This document shows, piece by piece, positions 8,842 to 14,307 of a stretch of DNA of 35,190 nt. Made by a program: the position numbers and the translations under genes. The number at the start of each line of letters is the position of its first letter. Positions within the stretch are counted from its first letter, which is position 1. The notes beneath the pieces are model-generated. The model searched no databases and was not told where the DNA came from. It was given only the letters and a program-made list of their open reading frames with translations. Source of the stretch: Chloroflexota bacterium (GTDB lineage: Bacteria; Chloroflexota; Dehalococcoidia; JACQUA01); the NCBI GenBank assembly GCA_016210565.1, contig JACQUA010000355.1:1-35190 (forward strand), read 5' to 3'.

Positions 8842-9122
8842 AGGGTACCCTCCTTGTTTTGTAGAATCTCCCGGGCCATGGGGCCGAGCAGCCCCTTTAT
8901 CATTTCTGTGAGCTTGTCTACCTTGATCAGGGCGAGGCACTCTATCTCCCCGTTTCTTCCCCACGTCACCAGGGCCAGTTTTTCACCGGGCTGGACGCCG
9001 GCCTTGTCCCGCACATCTTTGGGCAAGACCATCTGTCCCCGCTCGTCAACCGTGACCAGGGATTCGATCCGGCAGCCCGCGCCGGGGCCGCAGCAAAATG
9101 TGTTCCGGCTTCTCTTGACCAT
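8838..9122 (-). CDS. AbrB/SpoVT-type regulator, HgcAB-associated (HgcC-like) family
   Basis: About 94 residues. A swapped-hairpin AbrB DNA-binding core (VTVDERGQMVLPKDVRDKAGVQPGEKLALV) is preceded by a Cys cluster FCCGPGAGC and followed by a helical tail LTEMIKGLLGPMAREIL. This layout is that of the small proteins named HgcAB-associated, which are often found beside arsM as well as hgcAB. No mercury-methylation genes are visible here. The ATG at 9122 has AGGTGG six bases upstream; a GTG at 9131 is less likely. The Cys residues suggest metal or arsenite sensing, which is inference. The gene sits behind a strong promoter with an operator-like repeat. Confidence 0.83.
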   Translation of the reverse strand: MVKRSRNTFCCGPGAGCRIESLVTVDERGQMVLPKDVRDKAGVQPGEKLALVTWGRNGEIECLALIKVDKLTEMIKGLLGPMAREILQNKEGTL

Positions 9123-9154
9123 TGATACCACCTGTCTGTAAAATCTGATAAGTC

Positions 9155-9183
9155 AGTATAATCAGACGAAACTGATTTGTCAA
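9155..9183 (-). promoter_or_regulatory. Sigma70-type promoter with operator-like inverted repeat
   Basis: On the minus strand TTGACA (9178-9183), a 17-base spacer, then TATACT (9155-9160). The spacer holds AATCAG-6-CTGATT (9160-9176) and a second short repeat CTGA-4-TCAG overlaps the -10 and the start region (about 9146-9157). It drives the AbrB-type gene and arsM; repression by the AbrB-type protein or an ArsR-type protein is plausible. Confidence 0.8.
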
Positions 9184-9187
9184 GGGA

Positions 9188-9400
9188 TCGCCGTATACCT
9201 TGATTTCGGCAGGGGTGGTGAAGGGGAGGAGGTTGACGGGCTACTGGGGCGATGGGGCGCCGGAGGAGATCAAGGCGGCCGGAGGATACTATGAAGACAT
9301 GGAAGTCGTGGTGGATGGCATCTGGCCGCTTCGCGGTCACCATCCGATCTTCCCACGTTCCTGCGCGAGATAATCAAGGTGATGGCGCGAGTTAAGGCGC
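9188..9400 (+). pseudogene. DJ-1/PfpI-family remnant, truncated and frameshifted
   Basis: Reading from about 9203 gives ISAGVVKGRRLTGYWGDG and then PEEIKAAGGYYEDMEVVVDG. After a one-base loss near 9320-9321 the next frame continues LAASRSPSDLPTFLREII and KVMARVKA. Together this is the C-terminal part of a PfpI/DJ-1-type protein (usual pattern EVVVDGNLxTSRxPxDLPxFxREI). The N-terminal half with the nucleophile-elbow Cys is gone; the fragment starts at the arsM promoter. There is no start codon, so ORF calling misses it. Confidence 0.75.
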
Positions 9401-9438
9401 CCGCGTCAAGACCCTGGTTGCAGCGGCAAATGAAAGGC

Positions 9439-9488
9439 GCAGGGCCGGTCAAGCGTCCCGATGCATCGGGACGCTTGACCGGCCCTGC
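9439..9488. repeat. 50-bp perfect palindrome
   Basis: Two 25-base arms, exact reverse complements, meeting at the centre of ATGCAT (9461-9466) with no loop. It lies between the PfpI remnant and the stop of the convergent Tat lipoprotein gene, so it could act as a bidirectional terminator. The core is shared with 7438-7478. Confidence 0.85.
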
Positions 9489-9524
9489 CTGTTTTGGACC
9501 CCGGACTGTGGACTCCCGACTCCC

Positions 9525-9920
9525 CTAAGCTTTCTTGATGGCGAAAGTATGAGTGTGCTGATTGGCCCCGGTGGCTGTGGAGGTGACAGTCACCGTCTCT
9601 CCCTTCTTTATGGCTTCGAAGTTTGCTCGGGTGAGCGTGATGTCGTGCGTGTGGCTGGCACCGTCCGAGGTGTAGGTCTTTTGGGATGGTGCGCTATCCA
9701 CGTCGGCTCCCGGTACGGTGACATTGTGGCTGTGGTTGAAATCCGTGGAAGAAGTGACCCTGATGTCTGCCGTTGGAGGTGCGGGAGCGCACGCCGCCAG
9801 CACACTGGTTGCGGCCGCTCCGGCTGCCACTACGACCAGCCCGGCGCCCACGCTGCCTCGCAGGAACTCCCTGCGGCTCATGCTCTCTGCCAATATGACT
9901 GATATCTTGCTCTGTGCCAT
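9525..9920 (-). CDS. Small Tat-exported lipoprotein with three HxH motifs
   Basis: A 131-residue protein of unknown family. A twin-arginine signal (SRREFLRG, residues 15-22) is followed by a hydrophobic stretch and a lipobox LAAC with Cys at 44, so it should be exported folded and anchored. The mature part of about 87 residues has three HxH motifs: NHSHNV (63-65), SHTHDI (90-92) and QHTHTF (122-124), on what look like beta strands ending VTVP, ITLT and FAI. That suggests metal binding (Cu, Zn or Ni), which is inference. The ATG at 9920 has GAAGGAG upstream. It stands alone with a palindrome after its stop. Confidence 0.8.
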   Translation of the reverse strand: MAQSKISVILAESMSRREFLRGSVGAGLVVVAAGAAATSVLAACAPAPPTADIRVTSSTDFNHSHNVTVPGADVDSAPSQKTYTSDGASHTHDITLTRANFEAIKKGETVTVTSTATGANQHTHTFAIKKA

Positions 9921-10115
9921 GGAAATCTCCTTCAAAGGGTGCTAAACACCGGGTTGTGATGCGATCAAAGGGCGAAGCTGCTTGTTCCGTGCCATCCGTG
10001 TAACCCTTTGATAAGCCTATTGTATGTCGGCCCCTCCAGAAGATACATACGTAAAGGTACGTAATTACCAGCCAGAGCGCGCGTAATGGCCCGAGGAGGC
10101 GGCAAGGAAGCGTGG

Positions 10116-10186
10116 CTGCCGAGCCAGGATTCGAACCTGGGCTAAAGGATCCAAAGTCCTCTGTGCTACCGCTACACAACTCGGCA
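10116..10186 (-). tRNA. tRNA-Gln (TTG)
   Basis: On the minus strand the acceptor arms TGCCGAG and CTCGGCA pair fully, with G as discriminator and an encoded CCA (10113-10115). The anticodon loop CTTTGGA gives TTG. GTTCGAATC is the T-loop. Confidence 0.96.
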
Positions 10187-10235
10187 AGGGACAATATCGA
10201 GGGACGGCCTAATTGTAATACTATGGAGGTTTGCG

Positions 10236-10432
10236 GTCAATGTCAGTCGGCAGTCGGCAATCAGCAGTCGGCGGTCGGAGGTCGGCAATCAGCAGTCGGC
10301 AGTCGGCGGTCGGAGGTCAGCGGGTGGTGTGGGGCTACTGCCTACTCGCTACTCGCTACTCGCTACTCGCTACTGGCTGCTGGCCACCTGCTACTCGCTA
10401 CTCGCTACTCGCTACTTGCTACTTGCTCCTGA
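10236..10432. repeat. Composite heptamer repeat module, copy 1
   Basis: Eleven or so GTCGGCA-type heptamers (with ATCAGCA and GTCGGAG variants) to about 10321, then the 19-base core GGGTGGTGTGGGGCTACTG (10322-10340), then CTACTCG-type heptamers to about 10430. The same core joined to the same two kinds of tract recurs at 11587-11716. Non-coding. Confidence 0.85.
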
Positions 10433-10459
10433 CCGCTCTCTGCTGCCACGTGGTATAAT
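10430..10459 (+). promoter_or_regulatory. Candidate promoter of the MetE-like gene
   Basis: TATAAT at 10454-10459 with TGACCG 18 bases upstream (10430-10435). Transcription would begin near 10466, leaving a very short leader before the AAAGGA site at 10471. Confidence 0.55.
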
Positions 10460-10482
10460 CGGTCTTGTTCAAAGGATCTCCG

Positions 10483-11586
10483 TTGGCGAAAGTACTTGAA
10501 CTTGAAGGCCGCTGCCGGACCACGGCGATGGGCATCATGCCCCACACGGACATAGACCGCGCCCTGCAACTGGTCTTCGGCCTGGATGTTCCCTTCTGGC
10601 CCCAGCTACCCCGTATCAGCTTCTACGAGGATATGTACGTCCAGGCGTCCCAGTTCTTTCCGGGGATAAGGGTGGACGTGGGCGGGGAGAAGGTCTGGTT
10701 CAACACGGGAGATTTTGAAGCCGGGATCGTAGAATACGAACAGGTCCTGGGGGACCCGCAAGGTCTTGGCCTGACCGAAGAGTATTCCAGGGTCTACCGC
10801 CGTTTTCTGGGTGAAGACCTGACGCGGTTCTATGCCGTGCGGGGGCAGATGACCGGGCCCGTGAGCTTTGGCTTCAGGGTTACGGATGAAAACAGCAAGC
10901 CGGTAATCTACAATGACTCGGTCAAGACGATCCTCTTTGACTTCATGCAGAGGAAGGTGAATATCCAGTACCAGCAGCTGCGGAAGAAGAATCCGAGGGC
11001 TTTTGTCTGGCTGGACGAGCCCGGCCTGGGGTGGGTATTCTCCGGGTTTACGGGTTATGATGACGTCCATGCCCGGGAGGACTACAGGGATTTTCTCAAT
11101 GGCGTGGAGGGCCCCAAGGCCTTGCACCTGTGCGCCGCGGTCAATTTGCCATACCTGCTGAGCATGGGCGTGGAAATCCTGTCTTTTGATGCCTACCAGA
11201 TCGAGGTGATGCCGGCGGGCTATGCCGGCGCGGTCGGAGACTATCTCCGGGAGGGGAAAATCATAGCCTGGGGCATCGTGCCCACCGATTCCACCAACCT
11301 GGAAAACGAAACCCCGGAGACACTGGCGGCGCGGCTGGCGGGCTATTGGGAAAAGGTGACGAAAGGAAGCGGGGTAGAAGGCCGGCAAATAGCCGAACAG
11401 GCGCTCATCGCCCCGGCCCGATGCTGCCTGAAGAATGTGGGGAAGGTGGGCTCAGTGGAAGAGAACGGGGCCTCGTGCAACACGACCCCGGCCATTGGCA
11501 CCATCGAGGAGACTCTGGTGGAGAAGGCTTTCGCCTATTTGCCGCGAATCTCGGCCATATTGAAAGACGAGTACAAGATAGTCTGA
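10483..11586 (+). CDS. Core-MetE-like (cobalamin-independent methionine synthase fold) protein
   Basis: About 367 residues in the UROD/MetE superfamily, equivalent to the C-terminal catalytic half of MetE without the N-terminal folate-binding half. Candidate zinc ligands are His and Cys in LHLCAAVNLP and a later Cys in APARCCLKNVG; the spacing and the GIVPTDST strand match MetE C-domains. Stand-alone core-MetE proteins are known from Dehalococcoides relatives, where methyl groups come from methyl-corrinoid rather than folate; that role here is inference, as another thiol substrate is possible. I choose the TTG at 10483 because AAAGGA lies six bases upstream; a TTG at 10465 would add six residues and coincide with the predicted transcript start. 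Confidence 0.75.
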   Translation: MAKVLELEGRCRTTAMGIMPHTDIDRALQLVFGLDVPFWPQLPRISFYEDMYVQASQFFPGIRVDVGGEKVWFNTGDFEAGIVEYEQVLGDPQGLGLTEEYSRVYRRFLGEDLTRFYAVRGQMTGPVSFGFRVTDENSKPVIYNDSVKTILFDFMQRKVNIQYQQLRKKNPRAFVWLDEPGLGWVFSGFTGYDDVHAREDYRDFLNGVEGPKALHLCAAVNLPYLLSMGVEILSFDAYQIEVMPAGYAGAVGDYLREGKIIAWGIVPTDSTNLENETPETLAARLAGYWEKVTKGSGVEGRQIAEQALIAPARCCLKNVGKVGSVEENGASCNTTPAIGTIEETLVEKAFAYLPRISAILKDEYKIV

Positions 11587-11716
11587 GCAGTCGGCAGTCT
11601 AAGCAGTCGAGCAATCGGCAGTCAAGCAGTCAAGCAGTCAAGCAGTCAAGCGGTCGGCAGTCGAGCAGGCAAGGGGTGGTGTGGGGCTACTGGCTACTGG
11701 CTACTGGCTACTGACT
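11587..11716. repeat. Composite heptamer repeat module, copy 2
   Basis: AGCAGTC/AAGCAGTC units of 7-8 bases follow directly after the MetE-like stop, then the 19-base core identical to 10322-10340 (here 11674-11692), then CTACTGG heptamers. Non-coding. Confidence 0.85.
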
Positions 11717-11730
11717 ACTTACTACTCTGC

Positions 11731-11736
11731 TATAAT
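11731..11736 (+). promoter_or_regulatory. -10 box placed for a leaderless transcript
   Basis: A perfect TATAAT ending seven bases before the ATG at 11743, with no ribosome-binding site between. The expected start site coincides with the A of the ATG. No clear -35; the upstream DNA is heptamer repeat. Confidence 0.5.
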
Positions 11737-11742
11737 ATTGTC

Positions 11743-12783
11743 ATGGATATGAGCAGGCGGCGGTTCGTGCGCCTGGCCACGCTGGGCGGCTATGCGGCCC
11801 TGTCGTCTTTCCTGGGTCGTAGTATCCCGGGCCGCCAGAAAAGGGGGAATACCTCCTACCGTACCGCCGCTGCGGAGGGAAACATGACTTCGGTGGCTTT
11901 TGTGAAAACGGAAAAGAGAGATGAAGGGGTGGCGAGGGCGGTCGAACTCCTGGAAATGGATTCCTTTGCCGGGAAGTCGGTATTTCTCAAACCAAACTTT
12001 AACAGCGCCGACGTTCCACCCGGTTCGACCCACAACGCCACGCTCAGGGCGCTGGTCAACAAACTGTGGGAGATGGGAGTTTCCCGGATAACCGTGGGAG
12101 ACCGGAGCGGGATGGGGAATACCAGGCGGGTGATGGAGACCAAGGGGATATTCGAAATGGGAAAGGAACTGGGTTTCGAGGTGGTGGTGCTGGAAGAACT
12201 GGATAGGGACGGGTGGGTGAAGATCGAGGCCCCGGACACCCACTGGTCGCAGGGGTTCTATTTGCCCCGGATGTGCCTGGAGGCCGATGCCATAGTACAG
12301 ACCTGCTGCCTGAAGACCCATCGCTTTGGCGGCCATTTTACGATCTCTTTGAAGAACTCCGTGGGGCTGGGGGCCAGGACCGTACCGGGCGACAGCCACG
12401 ATTACATGAGGGAACTCCATACTTCCCCCTATCAAAGGCTGATGATCGGCGAGATCAATGCCTTCTACCAGCCGGCCCTGATCGTCATGGATGGCGTGGA
12501 AGCCTTTACCGATGGCGGTCCCGACCGGGGGACCAGGGTGAAGTCGAACCTGGTGGCGGCCGGGTACGACCGGGTGGCGGTGGATGCGGTGGGGGTGGCC
12601 GCCTTGCGGTATTTCGGCACCACCCCTGAGGTGAGCCAGGGGACCATTTTTCAGCAGGAGCAAATCGCCCGCGCCGTGGAACTGGGGGTGGGAATCGCTT
12701 CGCCGGAAAGCATAACTATCATCCCGGCGGATGAGTCCAGCAAAGCCTACGCCGACCAGATAGCGGCGATCCTGATGGCATAG
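11743..12783 (+). CDS. Tat-exported DUF362-family protein
   Basis: A 346-residue protein. The N-terminus MDMSRRRFVRLATLGGYAAL is a twin-arginine signal with a hydrophobic run to about residue 27. The rest is a DUF362 domain: VFLKPNFNS near residue 82, ITVGDRSG near 120, ADAIVQTCCLKTH near 185 and the SLKNSVG segment typical of the family, then IVMDGVEAFTDGGPDRG. The family often accompanies ferredoxins, but no CxxCxxC cluster is present in this copy. The reaction is unknown. The ATG at 11743 is supported by the intact signal peptide; translation is probably leaderless. The repeat module separates it from the MetE-like gene, so it likely has its own promoter. Confidence 0.85.
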   Translation: MDMSRRRFVRLATLGGYAALSSFLGRSIPGRQKRGNTSYRTAAAEGNMTSVAFVKTEKRDEGVARAVELLEMDSFAGKSVFLKPNFNSADVPPGSTHNATLRALVNKLWEMGVSRITVGDRSGMGNTRRVMETKGIFEMGKELGFEVVVLEELDRDGWVKIEAPDTHWSQGFYLPRMCLEADAIVQTCCLKTHRFGGHFTISLKNSVGLGARTVPGDSHDYMRELHTSPYQRLMIGEINAFYQPALIVMDGVEAFTDGGPDRGTRVKSNLVAAGYDRVAVDAVGVAALRYFGTTPEVSQGTIFQQEQIARAVELGVGIASPESITIIPADESSKAYADQIAAILMA

Positions 12784-12826
12784 GATGCCATTGCAAATTA
12801 CAGATTACAGATTCCCCTCCCGGTGG

Positions 12827-12845
12827 CACAGGCGTCCCGCCTGTG
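12827..12845. repeat. CACAGGCG/CGCCTGTG palindromic element
   Basis: CACAGGCG-TCC-CGCCTGTG, inverted orientation of the elements at 17930-18033 and 22966-22984. It lies 43 bases after the DUF362 stop. The rest of 12784-12985 shows nothing I recognise. Confidence 0.8.
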
Positions 12846-12985
12846 TGACCCCGTATTCTCTACAGACTTGGCTGCTGGCGTGCCCACCCATCTAATCGCT
12901 TGTCCATAGCCGCACCGCCGACTAACTTTTTGTTTCATGCTGTGGCTGCGGTCTGCTGGCACGCTGACCATAGTCGCACGGCTGG

Positions 12986-13921
12986 CTAGGACCGGCCACC
13001 CGGAAACCAACCGAACTGATCCTCTGGGGGGTTCGACTTGCCGGTTTCGAAAGCCAGAGAGATGACGTATTTTGTAGCACCGCTGCCATACGCCTTAGAT
13101 TCCATCCGCAACCGTTTGGTTCCAAACCGTGTCTTGAATTCCTTGTAAGATTTGACTATTTTGCCGTCTCGGAAAGCCTCGTATACTGAACCACCGATGG
13201 CCGCGCTCTCAGTTACGGGGAAGTACCGACCGCTTCGAGACGTTGGCCTACCCGGACCAACGTGCCATTCCAATCGTAAGGGCATGGAATTGCTGGCTTT
13301 TTGAGGCTTCCACAATAGCGCGACGCAGGGTGTTGGGCTGACTTCGGCGATGCGTATCGCGGTGGTCTGACGTGAAGTCCCAAACATGTCGGCCAGTCCT
13401 TCAAGAGAGCCGATTGATGTTTCCGACAGATGTCGTTTGAATACATCTTCGGGCATGAGCAGCTCCGAAGCTGCGACATCGCACAGCCGTTCTCGTGCTT
13501 TGTTCCGGCTCTTGCGCGCCACCTGCGGATTGAATCTTCGGGTCCGGAACTCACTGTCCCTCAAACGGGATTCTAACCCCAGCTCACTCAGAAGGATATG
13601 TCCCATTTCGTGAGCGGAAGAAAAGTTCTGCCTTGTGGGTATATGAGCACTGTTTACTTTGATAACGAAGGAACCATTGCCATATCGAAGCAACGCGCCG
13701 CCAAGCTCACGAAGGTCTGTTTTTACTATTTTGGCGACTCCTAGCAGGTCAGCGTAGTCGGCGGCCGAAAATGGCGGACTGTCGTGCCCCCTTTTCCTGA
13801 TTGCTTCAGTTACGAGCTGCTTCGATCTGTTGACTATGGCATCCCTCGCCTCGTCCAGGGTGAGGGCTACGGAGTTTCTTGGACCATCAGGGCCGCAGAG
13901 GACCGACGAATCATTAATCAT
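12986..13921 (-). CDS. ImmA/IrrE-family metallopeptidase
   Basis: A 311-residue protein with the zinc-peptidase motif HEMGH at residues 104-108 and the third-ligand Glu in CDVAASELLMP (E153), as in COG2856 ImmA/IrrE proteins that cleave or inactivate their partner Xre-type repressor. A helical DNA-interaction-like region follows (FGTSRQTTAIRIAE), and a C-terminal beta-rich domain of about 110 residues may sense a signal. The start overlaps the stop of the upstream regulator by 8 bases (ATGATTAA), so the two are made together. The pair could belong to a toxin-antitoxin-like or integrated-element regulatory unit, but no phage or integrase gene is nearby. Confidence 0.88.
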   Translation of the reverse strand: MINDSSVLCGPDGPRNSVALTLDEARDAIVNRSKQLVTEAIRKRGHDSPPFSAADYADLLGVAKIVKTDLRELGGALLRYGNGSFVIKVNSAHIPTRQNFSSAHEMGHILLSELGLESRLRDSEFRTRRFNPQVARKSRNKARERLCDVAASELLMPEDVFKRHLSETSIGSLEGLADMFGTSRQTTAIRIAEVSPTPCVALLWKPQKASNSMPLRLEWHVGPGRPTSRSGRYFPVTESAAIGGSVYEAFRDGKIVKSYKEFKTRFGTKRLRMESKAYGSGATKYVISLAFETGKSNPPEDQFGWFPGGRS

Positions 13922-14267
13922 CGTTCAAAATGTCGGGGTTTTTCCAGAAATCAACCTGCTGAGGAGGCATTGCTTTTGGAGGTTTAAGGAGGTCTATGCA
14001 TTCCGCTCTTGTGAGGCTGTCACTCGCGCTTTCGCTGCCTTCGTTTCTTCCGCTTGTTAAGCCAAATAGAGAAACGCAATGCCGAAGGAATTCGTCCGTG
14101 AGTGTGGCGGGCTGCCCTCTTAGCCCTCTTTCGATTCGCCAAATGGGATACTCGGCATATTCAGCCAGCCGTTGAGGAGTTACCCTGTGAACGTTCATTC
14201 GCCAGCGTAGTATTTGCCAGTTCGTTCTCTCTTCAGCGGGGTCATGCTCAACCGGTCTTCGAATCAT
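13914..14267 (-). CDS. Xre-like DNA-binding partner of the ImmA protein
   Basis: A 117-residue protein with a weak helix-turn-helix: WRMNVHRVTPQRLAEYAEYP then WRIERGLRG, at about residues 21-50. The C-terminal half is polar and ends NDD. It reads into the ImmA-type gene with an 8-base overlap, the usual arrangement of an Xre repressor and its peptidase. AGGAGG lies five bases before the ATG at 14267, giving strong initiation. The HTH is called mostly from context plus this short match, so the family name is provisional. Confidence 0.7.
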   Translation of the reverse strand: MIRRPVEHDPAEERTNWQILRWRMNVHRVTPQRLAEYAEYPIWRIERGLRGQPATLTDEFLRHCVSLFGLTSGRNEGSESASDSLTRAECIDLLKPPKAMPPQQVDFWKNPDILNDD

Positions 14268-14307
14268 GTTCTCCTCCTATTGAGGCTGTCACGCCGCGGC
14301 TGTCGCT

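Noticed and set aside
8838..9122. Mercury-methylation locus
   Set aside because: The regulator family carries the HgcAB-associated name, but no hgcA- or hgcB-like gene is in the window and the partner is arsM.
8188..9141. 317-codon open frame on the plus strand
   Set aside because: Antisense to arsM and the AbrB-type gene, which are both well supported.
10236..10432. CRISPR or coding repeat
   Set aside because: The units are 7 bases with no spacers; open frames through it are low-complexity only.
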